A stretch of DNA of 64,000 bases, taken from positions 744,001-808,000 of the forward strand of contig CAJQUW010005334.1 in the NCBI GenBank assembly GCA_907163375.1. The letters run 5' to 3'. Each line of letters begins with the position of its first letter. The first letter of the stretch is position 1. Below the pieces are notes generated by a model. The model saw nothing but the letters and a program-made list of their open reading frames with translations. It did no database searches and was not told the DNA's origin. A program made the position numbers and the translations under genes. Below are positions 1 through 12,954 of this stretch, one piece after another. The stretch is from Prostheceraeus crozeri. Lineage: Eukaryota > Platyhelminthes > Polycladida > Euryleptidae.

Positions 1-589
1 CGGCATGACATGAAAACGCTGCAATTCGAACAAAAGCCTTGAAATGTTGTCTGGAGCTGTGATGAATAGTCTACTTCACTCCAGCGAAAGTGCTTTTCTT
101 CCATAAACAAGCATGGATGACAATGGAATTTTTGAAGAATTTAACAACTGACGCACATCAAATGCTATTCATTGAAAATCATGTAAGTGAGAAACATGTG
201 ATAGAAATAGCCAATGAAAGATTGAAGATGCCAGCGGTTTTGGAGCGAATTCATATTGGCTTCAAATGCAGTCACGTAAGCCTCCCAATATTTAATCTCT
301 TAACTGAAATATTTTTGTTATCAATCAAATCAACTTGAATATTTACCGACATGAGTTCCCTAAATCAATCTCGAGAAATAATCTTTCATATGAAAATTGA
401 GCTTTATATACTAATGACACATTTATTAAGTAGTATATGAGAACACTTTCATAGAAACGAGAATTGAACATCCCTACCAGAACTTGTGGAGAGTTCTGAA
501 AAACATTTATGATGACTGTCATCTCAAAATTTTCTCTGAACTTTGCGATCCCTGCGAAGTTAAATAACTGTAGCAACAAATATTTTTAT

Positions 590-1420
590 CCGACTTTTTG
601 AAATTCGAACCTAGTTTTTTCCAGGTTTCCTAGTGATGCGTATTGGAATGTCATGATTGCTTTTCATTTTATTGATTTTTCTCAAAAAACTGTCGCCAAC
701 GAAATCAAGTGTCAAATTCACTTTGTTTTCTTTAATGTCTCTTGATTTTCTATTTCTATTTTTGTGGTACATATCATTTTTACTGAAACCATTGCCAATT
801 AGTCTCTATTCATAATATCGTGCGATTTTTCTGAAGGGTCAGAGCATCGAGCCTCGACGTATCGCAAACTATTTTTTACAAAATTATTTTCCACGTGATT
901 CGGCAACCAGCTGTCCTTGCGTAAACTTATGCCAGAAAATCCTTTGTAAATGGTTGGACAAATGTTGTGATCATTTTTTTATTCTTCTAGTGTTTCATTT
1001 TCTACATTGTCCATATAAATTATTGCAAGTGGAGGTGCAAAATGTGTCCCCATCGGGCAACCTTTTATTTATAGCTATATCTTATCATCATGTGCTATTT
1101 CATAATTATACGAGACAAATTTCAAAAAAGTCAATAAGTATATCTGTAACACTGAAGCCATAAGTCTCGATTTGACTTCAATATTGCTTAGCAAAGTTTT
1201 CTATCACTGTTATACCATCCTTTATGAAAATACTAGGGTATCGAGTTTTGACGTCGAGCGAGACGAAAGCTTGATCACAAACAATATTTTGACTTTTACT
1301 TTTCAATTCATTAATCAATTAGTTAAATATGTCTCAGAACGCATCAATAGTATTAACTCATTGACTGACCACTATTGCTTCATATTATTATTGAACTATT
1401 TCAATAACAAGCACTGCTGA
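590..1420 (-). mobile_element. Decayed Penelope-like element, RT region
   Basis: Read on the minus strand this stretch gives reverse-transcriptase motifs in order: VSLDVKTRYPSI near 1260, IETYGFSVTDILIDFFEICL near 1150, KGCPMGTHFAPPLAIIYMDN near 1040, and a connector ending RITRKPGKKLGSNFKKS near 600. The KG-PMGT--AP-LA form is that of Penelope-like elements. The copy is old and broken several times; its ends are not defined. Confidence 0.75.
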
Positions 1421-3220
1421 GATGTAAAGTGAGGTATAAGGACAGTTTAAGATGCCTGTTAAAATGTGGATAGTTTCGTGTGGTGATTGGCAATGGCTAT
1501 GAAATGGCGCTTCGATGACTCCTCATTTTTCATGTCACTCTCTTTTCATGTTACATTCATTTGCTTACCGATTTCCAAATACTGTACAGAAATGCAGGCT
1601 GAAATGCTGGTCTGTAAATACATCAGCACATTTTCTTGAATTTCTTAAGTTCAGTGCATTTTATTTGTGAAATCGCAGCTTTGAGCCGCACACGATTCCG
1701 GTCGATGATCGATTCGCGTCTGTTTTTGAATGTGTCGAATGACTTTTCCTTCAAATGATCATTTGAAATAGAGACCACCAGGCACACGGAAAATGTCGAT
1801 TATCAAAAGTCTTCATTAATCATTCGATCAGGCAAAATTGCCGATCAATCTTTCGAATACCTTGCTATTGACACAAGGATTATTGTGCTGACTCCATCTC
1901 TTTGTCTCATTTATCTCCATTATGCCCTACTTACTTCAAACTTTTCAGTACCGCTTAATTGATGTATAATTTATCTCAGCTTGATTGTATTCTGTTCTTT
2001 CAATATGTTGCTCTTCTGGGTGCATTGTTCAGTGTGCTCTAATGAAGTTATTACTTAATGTGTTGGAGGAGATTTGTCTATTCATTCATGGGGACCACCC
2101 TAATGTTGACTTGCAATGACACTTTCCGAATTCTATCCAGATTTGCAAGCGACCCCAGCTTGAGCCTTGATATTTTTGAAACGAAACCTTAAAATTTTTT
2201 TTAACCAATAAATCAATGTCAACGTTGGAATGTTTTGAAGCAAAATACTTGATATTGAGAATAATACAGGGTTTCCAACATTTGATGAGTGGAATACGTC
2301 TGAGTTAGCAACTCTGCTAATGTGACATGCACTGGAGCACACATCTTAGTTGGGATCTGCACTCATCACATGAATCAAAAACAGCTGCTGCATGTCGTGA
2401 TCTAAACAACTCCAACTCTCTGCACACAGATCTTAAATTATCTTTCTCGTGTTAGAATAAACAAAAAGTGAAACCTAAAATTAACAGTATCATTTTATTG
2501 ATAACTCAAATTAGAGAAAATCATCGATGGTGGGTCTATTACCTCGATACGTATGAAGTACTTCTTAGAATTTCTAATAGGTCGAAACGATTCAAAATTT
2601 AGTTTTCTATGTCCATCGATTGTCTGCTGCGAAAAAAGCAGGCTTTAATTTGCGGGCTATTCTCAGCTTATTACGAAAATCAAGTTCAACATCAGATATT
2701 TCAACAATTGTCTGTCTAATGGGCCTATTCAGAAACTCAGCAACGAGGGCATGCATTGCAATGCATCATATAGGCCACCGGATGAAGACAAAAGAATGTC
2801 CCAACTTCAAAAGATAATGCAAAAATGCCGTCCTGAGTCAGGCACATGCTTTAAATGATAATGCGAAAAGATGTGCGATTAATGAATTCGAATTAATGTC
2901 GAATTAATGTAAAAGCGATTAAATGATTTACGGCAGATTGGTCTTTTTTTACATTATTATTTCCAACTTTAAAAGGCTCACTGTGGCAATATGAAACAGT
3001 TTAAAGATCCTAGTTTTCCGTGGTTATAAAGAACTAATATTTTAAGTATGACTATTATGAAACCATTATGAATGAAGTTTTTGAACCTTAGTCGGTGGAT
3101 TTTTTTAACAAGCAAGAGGCACTGCTATTGGTGGTAATTGCAGTCATCTTCTTGCCGTTTTATTTCTTTTACATTACGAATTTATTTTTATGACTAATTT
3201 CATGAAGAATCATAAGTCCG
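1421..3220. other. Intergenic stretch, nothing recognised
   Basis: The stretch contains only short open frames (for example 65 codons at 2620-2817) with no motif I recognise. No clear repeat boundaries are visible. It lies between two retroelement remnants and may itself be old repeat DNA. Confidence 0.4.
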
Positions 3221-3224
3221 GTCT

Positions 3225-3600
3225 AGCCAGATATTAGAAGTATCTAATGCTTCTAGATACATCGACGACTTACGCATTATTACTTATAAAAAGTTTGATT
3301 CCTTCATAACACTAATTTACCCACCTAGTTAAAAAGCCAGCAGAAATGGGAGCAATAACAAAAACGTAGAGTATCTTGATATCAACGTGAACATCACATA
3401 ATGCGGTACAATTACATCAGCTTTTCAGTAAGTCGGCAATTTTAATTTCCCTGTCACTCTTTTGACCTTTACACAAAATTGTATGCCCTATCAAACAGGT
3501 GCTAGAGTGCTTGCTTGACAGGTTTTAAGAAATGTATACATTGGAAAAAGATTTTATAGAAAAATGCAATCGTGAAGGTGATATTTCTACGGATATTTCT
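3225..3600 (+). mobile_element. Reverse transcriptase fragment with YIDD box
   Basis: The translation contains RYIDDLRIITYKKFDSFI, then KNVEYLDINVNI, then NFNFPVTLLTFTQNCMPYQ and VYTLEKDFIEKCN. YIDD is the RT catalytic box, and the following motifs resemble RT thumb-side sequence. The family is not assigned; a Penelope-like relative is possible. It is an old broken copy. Confidence 0.5.
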
Positions 3601-3829
3601 CTGCTAAGCAGCTCCTTAATAATTGCACGTGCTTCAGTCAAATCAATTTTGAGGTTGCCTCTATGTAGCAGGGCCCGCTTGAATGATTTGAGCGTTCAGG
3701 AGCAGGGGCCGAAACGCGAATCCTCACCGAAGTTCCTGTTGATGACCTCAATTGCACATGCTTTCAATCAAGTAGTGTGTTGTAGTTGTTCTTTCCTTCA
3801 ACCTTGCTGCACAAGACATTGACTTTATA

Positions 3830-4336
3830 GGGTCCAACGGCGTTTTACTCGGTGTTTGATACTTATCGGGGCAACCCTACCAAAAATGCCTTCGAATACT
3901 GGGCACTCCAACGCTCCAACTTCGCCGCCGTGCTTTTGAATCAATAGCCGTGTTCAGAATTTTTCATTCTCTTACCCCAAGTGATCCAACGAAGTTCTTC
4001 AACCCTGTGACTCCAAGGACTCGTGGCCATGACTTCAAAATCTTTAAAAACCATTTGAGGGTTCAAGCCCGTGAATATTTCTCCCAGTGTGTCATTCACG
4101 ACTGGAATTCCCTGCTCCCTGACATTGGCAACTTTACATCCCTACCGAGCTTCAAGAAGAACTTGCACAATTTGCTATTTTGAAAAACGAACTTTGTTAC
4201 TTTCCCAGTAGGCCTACCTGTATATACGATCATCAATGAATTTGTCAACTTTACTTTGTACACCTATGCATGTTGTAAACTTGCTTTGTCTTGGTGCTTT
4301 ATGCACTTATGGGTGTAATAAAATAATAATAACCTG
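3830..4336 (+). mobile_element. 5'-truncated LINE, C-terminal end and 3' tail
   Basis: The frame through 3950-4183 encodes LRRRAFESIAVFRIFHSL, then TPRTRGHDFKIFK and FSQCVIHDWNSLLPDI, ending SLPSFKKNLHNLLF and a stop. This R-RG-----F----R--YFS--V---WN-LP----N--S--SFK--L pattern is the C-terminus of many jockey/CR1-type LINE proteins. The 3' UTR ends in an A/T-rich tail, aataaaataataataa (about 4317-4332). 5' truncation is typical of LINE insertion. Confidence 0.65.
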
Positions 4337-4339
4337 TAG

Positions 4340-5920
4340 GAAACGCCACATGGATTCTTTGGACGGATCAAATTCTTTTCACTTATAGCTATTTCTGACT
4401 TCATTTTCCCCTCAATCAAAGTATTAAGTTTTGTTCTGACGCAATCATGACATCTGTAGCATCTGAGCAATCAGACCTGTAGATTCAGAGTTATTAATTA
4501 GTTTTCATATAAGCAAATGTCGCAATCAATGCACAGTCTAATACATAGTGTGGCAGAACGGCAGGATTTCTCGCAGGAAAATATTTTTTTTGATTCTACT
4601 CATGCTTGCATAGGATGCCTATTTTTTGAATGCTATTACCATCTGTATCCATTATATATAATCCTTAATTTTACAGTGGCTTCACTTGCAGCATGTCACG
4701 ATTTGTTATTTACTTATCCATCTTTCGCAAATTTCGCCCTTACTAATTTGATTATTGATCGACTGGTGAATAATTGATAAAAGTAGTAGTCATATGTTAG
4801 TCCATAGCATGATATCGAACATAGTGATATTGACTTGATATGCAATTGCAAAAATAGTGACGTGGTAATTTCTCGTGGTATTTATTTCATCCAATTCTAA
4901 TCTGAATTTCTGATTAAGTCAGCCACAACCACTCATAACGAGTAGCAATTCTTATACTACAAGCGTGATGAAGCATTATCACATGTTTGAAGAATTTCAT
5001 CCTCTGATGTGTGACTTCGCTGCTACGATATTTCACGTGATTTCAATGTATGGAATTGCTCAAAATAAAGAAAAATTCCTTGTTCTGTTGAGAGAGAAGT
5101 GCCTGGCCTACTCGTACATAGAGCAAACATCGGTTCTTGTACTAAAATATATTGTTTAGGATTGCGTTGATAATTCTGTGATACTATGTCTAAAATCACT
5201 GTTGTGAAGCATGTCTGATTTTCCACCTTGATATCAGTGTGTCTGCAGAGAGCATGCACATGTAAATCAATGCAGTCAACTCATTATGTTATGTCAAATA
5301 TATTTCGATCTCATAAATTCAATTTAAAACTCTCTCATGGTGCTGTTTGCGAGTACAATCAAGTTGCAATGATTCAGCTGTCTAACCCAAGTCAAAAAAT
5401 CTGATTCTGTTGACTTATGAGTGTTCCCAGTTTAGAAATGCTTGTCAAAGACATCTGCAGCTATGTGGCATGTACTACTGTGTTGAAGATTGAAGCTCTG
5501 AATTGTACTAGCTCCAGTCAAGTGAGGACATTCAAATCCAGATGTTAGTCTCAGCAAAGTGTTGTTGGTAGATGATTGCCAATATATGGATGATGATAAT
5601 TAACTTTTCACATTTTGTCTCACTCGAGCAACTGCAATTAGTACTTGCAATCTAAATGCAATAGTCCTTAATTATAATTCATCACTTTTCAATCAAATTG
5701 CTTTACATGTGACCTGTCAATGAAGGAAATGGAAAGCGGTAGATCGTGGAAATCTGGATTCACTTAATGGTGTTACATTAGTGTTACAAATGATAAATAG
5801 AGTAAAAATAAGATTGAACAAGAAAGATTTGATAGCCATATTTTTGTGTGAGCTTGGTCTTGTGAAGTAGACAATTACTTTAGGGTGCGACGTGAATGCT
5901 TTCGCTTAGTCGATCCGCTA
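4340..5920. other. Intergenic stretch, nothing recognised
   Basis: The stretch is AT-rich with short, unconvincing open frames (the longest is 86 codons at 4517). No motif, repeat pair or RNA gene was seen. Confidence 0.4.
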
Positions 5921-5925
5921 GTCTG

Positions 5926-5994
5926 GATCGCTAACCAACGCGAAAGAAAATGTAAGAACTGAAAAGCATTATTAGTTAAAACGAAGGGTAAACT
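5926..5994 (+). repeat. Dispersed repeat, copy 1 of a direct pair
   Basis: About 70 bp starting gatcgctaaccaacg and ending near gtaaacta. It matches 8453-8522 in the same orientation with scattered substitutions. The two copies flank the LINE and SINE cluster. No coding capacity. Confidence 0.7.
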
Positions 5995-6036
5995 ATCATA
6001 ATGGTGACTCCAGAGGTGGTAAACAAAGGCAAGCTG

Positions 6037-7380
6037 AACAAGTCAATAAGTCAATAAATGTTTATTTCCAAAACTTTTGGAAAACATTTAGAGAACATTC
6101 AATAGCAACACATTGAACACACTTACATACATATATAGGAAAAGGTAGAAAAAGAGTGCGTGTGGTCAATAAAAAAAGAAGCAATTTTTATTAAGGAAGG
6201 AGAGGTGAATGAACTTTTGATCCCTTTTTGGATGTTAATTAGTTTTTTCTTTGGAAATCAAGCGCATTGTTTGTTTTCTGAAGAAACTTAGCGATGGCTT
6301 TTATATTTTTTGGAATCAGATCATTCATCAATTCATGAAACTCAGTTATGTTAGCGCAATAACACAACACTGGTGCTATTTCTTATCGAATTTTATTATA
6401 CGCGGAACATTCAATCATAAAGTGATAGAAAGTTTCTACTTTTGAATCATTACATAGCTCAGAGAGACGCTCTTTAAACTTCAGTCTATTATTATGACTC
6501 TCTGTTGCGACATCTAATTTTTGATTTTTTGTTCTAAATTTTAGGATGTTGTTGATATCGTTGCAGTCAATATCAAAGTTTAGATATGTTTCCATATTGT
6601 TTTCAAACCGGCACAATTCTAAATAACTGAAACTAGAATGACTGTCTTTCGCTGTGGAAATCCATTTTTCTCTAACATAATGAGTTAACCTTGTTTTTAC
6701 AACTTTTGAATGTGACTTTTTATCAGCTGCCAACTGCTCATCCCATAATTCTGATAGATTAAGTCTTGCGAGTAATTGCTTCATTCGCCAGCACCATACC
6801 TACTATGATATTCATTTGAAATTATAGCCAAATATAACTTATGGTATACCTCCTTTATCAAACTTCCTTCATCAGTCGTGACTATTTTTATCCAATAAAA
6901 TATTGCTGCTTTATAAAGCTGACAATCCATACGATATATTCCAAATTCACCAATAAGACAGCAATTTGGTGTAGTCTGCTTTAAACTATAATATCTTTTA
7001 TAAAATTGAAACTGTGTCTGATCTAAACTTTTTAGATTGCTAAAGAAGCAGAATTCAGCACAGTACCTCATTTTAGACATTGCAAACATATCAAATGTAT
7101 TTTTCAAAATTTCATCAGTAACTTGTCCAAACTCTCAACTGTTTAGCTGTGAGATAAGCAGCTTGCGTACCTTTAGTCTTCAAATGCTCTAAATCATGTT
7201 TATTATTTTTTGTTATCCACATTTCTAAATATTTATATTTATCAACAACTTCAATGGATGTCCTTATGCCGTCAAGATGGACATCTAATTTATCAATTTT
7301 TGAATTCAGATCTTGAGTCATGATTTTAGTTTTGTCATAATTAATGCTGAGGCCATGGCTGATTATGGCACTCTGATATG
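6037..7380 (-). mobile_element. 5'-truncated LINE, RT C-terminus and zinc knuckle
   Basis: Three consecutive minus-strand frames (7321-7115, 7107-6781, 6784-6383) together look like the C-terminal third of a LINE protein. KIDKLDVHLDGIRTSIEVVD and KYKYLEMWITKN match the end of the RT domain (usual form YKYLG). The final part, RLSELCNDSKVETFYHFMIE then CSAYNKIR, is the C-terminal C-x-x-x-x-x-ET-x-HF-x-x-x-C motif. Frame changes between the three frames show that it is dead. The 3' end carries a short repeated tail, tcaataagtcaataaatg, near 6040-6060, as in CR1-like LINEs. Confidence 0.75.
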
Positions 7381-7507
7381 TGAGAGAGGAGGAGAAACTG
7401 AAGTTGATGTGGAAGAAACTACTCCTGAGACATTGCCTCCCTCGATTAGAACATGATCAAGTCAAGAGGAGCGAAGAATGTAGTTTCATCTTTATAGCGC
7501 TGTAATC

Positions 7508-7676
7508 AATCAAGCAATTGAATATCTAGAGAGAAAGATAACTATTAAGTCAATAAAAGACGGTAGACACCAACAACCTTGATTCCCGACCGCACTCGCC
7601 CGGCCCAGGAATCGAGCTGAAGTCCTCGGTGGAGACGAGCTCGCACCTTCTTCACTAGGCCACGCTGATGGCAATA
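7508..7676 (-). mobile_element. tRNA-derived SINE, copy A (minus)
   Basis: On the minus strand the 5' part has an A-box-like GTGGCCTAGTGAAGAAGG (about 7648-7665) and a B-box-like GCTCGATTCC (7608-7618). The body contains CAAGGTTGTTGGTGTC and a 3' tail TATTGACTTAATAGTTATC. It matches copy B in inverted orientation over the whole length. The pol III boxes mark a tRNA-derived head, but the sequence does not fold as a functional tRNA. Confidence 0.75.
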
Positions 7677-7761
7677 AATGGCTGTTTCTGTCAATAATAA
7701 TAGGACAATAAGCTGTTGATATCACTTGGAGATGACTTCTACTTTCACTCGCATTCCTTTT

Positions 7762-7915
7762 GCACCGTCAGTGTGGCTTAGTTAGGAAGGTGCGAGGTCG
7801 TCTTCAACGCGGAATTCGGTTTGATTCCTGAGTCTGGCGATTGCGGTCGGGGAATGAAGGTTGTTGGTGTCTTGTATTGACTTAATAGTTGTGATTCTCT
7901 TTTGATATTCAATAT
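7762..7915 (+). mobile_element. tRNA-derived SINE, copy B (plus)
   Basis: The A-box-like TGGCTTAGTTAGGAAGG starts at 7774 and the B-box-like GGTTTGATTCC is at 7818-7828. The body (GAAGGTTGTTGGTGTC) and the tail (ATTGACTTAATAGTTGTGA) match copy A. The two lie head to head about 85 bp apart and together form an imperfect inverted repeat. Confidence 0.75.
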
Positions 7916-8452
7916 GCTTCGACAAAACTTTTGTTGTCAATCAAGCCGTTTATTTGGTGAATGATTCTAATGACAACTTTACATCTAAAATTTGACATGA
8001 ATATTGATCTCAACTAAAACACTACATGCACCAGTGCTCCTGCATTAATACTTGTGGTTCAGTGTTTAAATTAGCATAAATATTGTGTTATCTTTATGTC
8101 CATTTATTCTTTAAGACATTATGGAATAGGCACTTACATGTACTCCGTCAAAGGAGGCACTTCTCTCAAAACAGCAATCGGGAAAAGACTCCAATAGCAG
8201 ATATCCTGCCGTGGCGGTCATGATGCTGAAGGAGAAGAATATTTTGTACTGTAAAAGGATAAATGTAATTCACTCGGAGATTGCCAACGAATGTCCGTCA
8301 ATATTCTGACAACTCTGTTTCATGAGTTGCAAAGTTACCAATTGATAGTTGAGTCGAACAGCTGTCTTTTAGTTCCCCTAGATTGTTACGTTATTTAAGT
8401 CACACAACAGACTGTGAAACCAATCGAATCTCTCTGATTGGAAACATTTCCT

Positions 8453-8522
8453 GATCGCTAACCAACGTGAAAGAAAATATAAGGACTGAAAAACATTGTT
8501 TGTTAAAACGAAGAGCAAACTT
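8453..8522 (+). repeat. Dispersed repeat, copy 2 of a direct pair
   Basis: This matches 5926-5994 (gatcgctaaccaacg, then gaaagaaaat, gttaaaacgaag) with about a dozen differences. No coding capacity. Confidence 0.7.
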
Positions 8523-8529
8523 TATCAGT

Positions 8530-10130
8530 CACTATTTTCGTTTAGTCTCTGAAAATTTTCAATCAATTGAGCAAATACTAAGTTGGTTTTCTTAGATTAT
8601 ATTGGAATGACTTGTGTGCATATATTCCACTCGATACGAATAAGTGACGAAACTAAAAATGTCTCATGTCTATGATTCACTTCAATGTATGCTGAGTAAT
8701 TATTAAGAAACAAATATGAGACGATCCGTCACTTGTGGATAATGCTGCTATGATATTCTTTCTCTGCTCAATCTAAATTGCTGACCGGATAAAATATATC
8801 AGAGACCACTGTTACTTAATTACCCCTTCGGAAAAAGAGAGACAGGCAGATTCCTCTAGCCTCAGGCTAAATCTTAGTAGAGATGTAAGTGCAAACTTAA
8901 TAAAGTCTCCTCGCAAGCCTCGACATCTCAGTTTTGTATTTTCAGTTCAAATCTTGTTAAGCGACATTTTCTTGATAAAGATGGGACATTGAATAACAAC
9001 GAAATTAAGAGTCAACTTCTAAAAATTGTAACTGTTTTTTTCAGAAAATTCTAAGCTACATCACACTTTCCGCCTGGAAAATGAGAGCAGGACAAGCAAG
9101 AAAAGCAACACCTGAGTTTGGAGCAGGCTGTAATTTTGGCAGTCGGTGTCATCGCAAACCCAACGGCATTCGGCCACGTTTTGTAGTTTTTAACACAATT
9201 CGTCACAATTTCGAGCCAAATCATCAGTTTAAACAAACTTAAGAAAGACCTGAGTCTTCGAATGTGTTTAGGAAGGAGTGAAGGACAAATCGGGAATAAA
9301 ATGTCTTTTACTTTAAATATTGATTCAACAAACAACTTGAAACTGAACCAAAAAATGAATAATTGGAAAGTGCTACGGACACCTTTTCCTGCAGAAGTGA
9401 GCGCCTAAAAGAGGAAACCATTACTCCGGACCGGATGAACAGGGCACTTAAGATCAAAGTTTTGGAGTGCCAGCTAAAACGCATTAATGTCGACTCAACT
9501 TACCAGTGTGCTTTAATTATCACCACACATTCGCCTGTACAAAATTCAATCAAAGACCAATCAGTGCAATTTTATAGAATTTCAAGATTATAACAACATG
9601 ATGAGTTAATAAATTTAGTATTGGATAAAGTACCAGGTAACATTATTATAGTGCATCATTCTATTTACAGTTAATAGGATGGCAGTCTATTCACAAAGTC
9701 GAACTTCAATTTGATGTTTAAGAAACTGATCATTAGTATACTTAAAGATATCAATATCGCAAAGTTGAACTTCGATTTCATTGAGGATGAACTCGAATTT
9801 GAAATAGTTGAGCCTTAAGATGAAAGCAAGTTGATCTTCATTTAAAAACTAGTGTAGCTTTTATTCAAAAGTTGAGTTTTAATCAATGGTGTCTGCTTGT
9901 TGAAGTTGAACATCCTTATATGATGTAAACATTCTTGTAACGAACCCATGATCGAATTTCTTCCAATTTGTGAAAATGTTCCTTCTTCTGTTTTGATTTA
10001 ATCGCTTATGTTTTGAACACATAATTCCTTATTGTTTGTTTCTTAATACTTTTACTTCGTGTGCATGTAACTTAGCACTGTATATAAAGCAATTTTTTAG
10101 ATCGCAGGTCTCATGATGAAGATCTTTACA
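8530..10130. other. Intergenic stretch, nothing recognised
   Basis: Short open frames at 9051-9335 (minus) and 9363-9593 (plus) show no known motif. No repeats with defined ends were found. Confidence 0.4.
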
Positions 10131-10582
10131 TGACATTGGGCCGTATGCATAAAAATGAGATTTTCTCAAAAAGAAGTTCTCAGATATGAAGCTAAAATAT
10201 TCTCATACTTAAGATTTTCTCATTTATGTATGCATAAAGTTCTGCTCGGAGTAGAAGAAATTCTCTTTCAATGCTAAGATATTTGCAGCGGTTGATTGAC
10301 AGATTTTGTCACCACCTGCAATGAGATCGTGAGCAATATCACACTTAATGCAAAACAAACGAGAATTTCTTTTTCTCATGCTCCTAGTTTAATACAATCA
10401 CAAGCGAATTTTTGTTCATGAGCCAATCATGTAGTCAAATACAAATTCCAACTATGCATCACTTATTTTTGTTGTCGTAGTCCTCATTTGTGATTGGTCG
10501 ATCGCGCTGTTTCCATGTTGCTAAACGAATATCTTCTTTCGTCGGACGTTTACCATTTATACGATCGATGCACTTCAGTGAG

Positions 10583-11209
10583 ATGTCTACTGCAAGCACA
10601 GCAGAATTATTGGAGAATGAAAATAAAATTCCCGTCGATATACTGAAGACCTATCCAGTTTTACTTGAGAAAAGCAACACACCACAATAAAAATCGAAGA
10701 AAGGTGAGGCGATTGCTCAAGTGTGTACATCTATGACGCAATTGTTGGGTCGACCTTTTGATAAGGAAAAAATGATCAAGAAAATAGCAAATTTGAAGAT
10801 GCGCGTCAAAAATAAAAGTGACAGAAACAAGACTGGTAACAAACCAATCAATTTATTGAAGTGGGAGAGAAATCTGCTTAATCTTCTTATGCATGACGAA
10901 AATCCTACCTTCGCGCGCTTAGAAGGAGCTGTCTCAGCTGGATTTGAATCGTCCATGGAGAATCTTCCTGAATACTCATGCTCAGCAAAGTCATCGGTAC
11001 CGGGGAAAAGGAAGAAGAAAGATCTCGCCGGTGAGACTCCAGAAACGAAAAATCTGAATAACACCGAGTTGCAGAGATTGATTTTACTTGAACAATTGTC
11101 TTACGTCCGCTTAAAGAAGAAATACTTAGGAGAGAAAAGACGTCTTGTTGATGTGAGTAATAGTTGCCATGATGAGCAAGTGACTGACTATACCTTAACA
11201 CAGTTGTAA
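10583..11209 (+). pseudogene. Harbinger Myb/SANT-like accessory protein
   Basis: The frame begins at ATG 10583 (MSTASTAELLENENKIPVDI) and runs to 11209. It is interrupted once by TAA at 10688-10690, after NTPQ. The first part (KGEAIAQVCTSMTQLLGRPF, KKIANLKMRVKNKSD, INLLKWERNLLNLL) looks like the trihelix/MADF-type DNA-binding half of the Harbinger accessory protein, which in the family brings the transposase to the ends. A basic GKRKKKD stretch may be a nuclear signal. The C-terminal half is a leucine-rich helix. The downstream frame alone is 162 codons. Confidence 0.65.
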
Positions 11210-11899
11210 TACTTTCTCTGTAGTGAAAATCGCTTATTTAAGTTTTAATTGAACTATTTGGAATCACTTGTGTTTTCTTACTCATTTGCAAAGTGGACTG
11301 AGTCAGTTAGTGGAAAAAGTAAACCAGGTTCTTTATATAAATAAAAATCATGATTTCAATCAATCCTGATGTAAACTGATATGTGCCATTGAAGCGAATT
11401 ATGCCTTTCTGGTCAGCCATAAGGGACAGTTATTTAATAAAAAATAAGATTTATAAAAGTATTATACCAACTGTTAAGGATTTCTGAAGACATAAGGGCA
11501 ATATACAACTGATTCACTGAAAACAGCTGCAATAGAAATTCTGAAGCCATGGAATTTAAGTTATTAACTGATAAATTATATATTGATCACTGTTTGAGGT
11601 CTGTGGAAAGCCATATGTCCACCACATACAAAATAGGCATATGTCCGTTGCGATACTGAAAACGTACATATTATTGCTCATGTCGGAAAGCATGTTTCAC
11701 AAAAGAATGATGTTACATGTCATTTAACGATTACAGCCGAAAGTCGACACCTAAGCATAACACATGAGACATATGAGGACGGGCTGATAAGAGGTCAAAG
11801 AATTTTATGCAAGCGTTCACACGATTCAAGAATTTGAATTGATATCTAGAAGTATACTAAATCATCGATCGTGGTTAACTTAAATTACTTATGTGTCTG

Positions 11900-12954
11900 C
11901 TAAATCGGTTCAAGTTTTGTCTGACATATCAGATAAAAACTTTTTCCTACATTCTTCGACATATGAAGTTATTGTAAATATACATAAGCGGCCCATCTGT
12001 GACACTCAATGACATTCAAGGACATTTTTAGGCCGCGGACACCATGTTTCATGTTCTATAAACAATAATTACGATATGTGCTTTACCATCAGTCGATCCC
12101 TCCGAATGTCCCGACAAATCTCGACTCACTAAGCTCGATGATTCAGCCAATATATCAACCGACAGTCTCAGGGTCTATGGCCTCATGGAGATTTACCTTT
12201 AACATCTTCGTGATTGTCATTATTGCTGCTATTTCCTTTTTTCTTCATTGTTCAGTAAAAAGTAAAATTACTATTTACTTTTGATTACAGAAAAGATTCC
12301 TGTAGAGTACTACATGTACTAGTGTGTATACGGTGTCAACCGACATCTCGTATATATCCTTTAAATAAAACCTGTACAGTTCTGAATTTTTGAAGATCTG
12401 GTTATCGTGAACAGATCCAGGTCAACTTACGTCGATACTTGTAAACATCCATTTTTCGTTACAAGTGACTTGTACGTTTAATGTTGGTGTTCCTTTGAGG
12501 GTTGATGTATTCATCTCCAAATGCATCCTTAGATTTATCGTTTCTGATGTGTGTACAATCAAGTGCTCCTATACACGATGGAAACCCACCTCGTCGAACC
12601 AACTGACTTTTGCCTTTCGTTTCTCAGCAGCATTTACGGGAAATTTTGTCCATTGTTTCGCCATTGCGGCTATTTAACGGGACTGTTTCGTTTATTGTTC
12701 TCGAAACTGTACATTGGTGAAAGCCAGTTTGTTCAGCAATATGAGTTTGAAAACCTGGATTGGCAAGATACACCTTCTGTTTAGATGAAACTGCACCACC
12801 CCTTGTTTCTGAGGTTTGGAAGATTATAAGATGCCAACCACTCGATATTTTCTTCGTCAAAGCGATGTAAAGCTTTATAACGGCTACTTGCTACTTCCCG
12901 ACATTGATTAAAAATCCTTCTGCTTCTTACATGTCCTACGCTAAAGCTCAACAT
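11900..12954 (-). pseudogene. Harbinger transposase, broken
   Basis: The frame opens at 12954 with MLSFSVGHVRSRRIFNQC and RFDEENIEWLAS. After frame changes an HTH-like segment follows, THIAEQTGFHQCTVSRTINE (frame of 12860-12624). PSCIGALDCTHIRN at about 12549-12580 carries the first catalytic aspartate in the superfamily signature GA-DCTH. LNVQVTCNEKWMFTSIDVS then PGSVHDNQIFKNSEL (12380-12470) carries the second, with TGA where TGG is expected before PGS. The catalytic glutamate region could not be placed. Several frameshifts and stops make it non-functional. Confidence 0.7.

Noticed and set aside
7774-7828. A-box and B-box pair that could be a tRNA gene
   Set aside because: The spacing and boxes fit a pol III promoter, but no acceptor stem or anticodon arm can be formed, and the sequence repeats as a SINE next door.
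10717-11201. Minus-strand open frames of 115 and 98 codons
   Set aside because: They are antisense to the Harbinger accessory gene, whose + frame has a recognisable composition and context.
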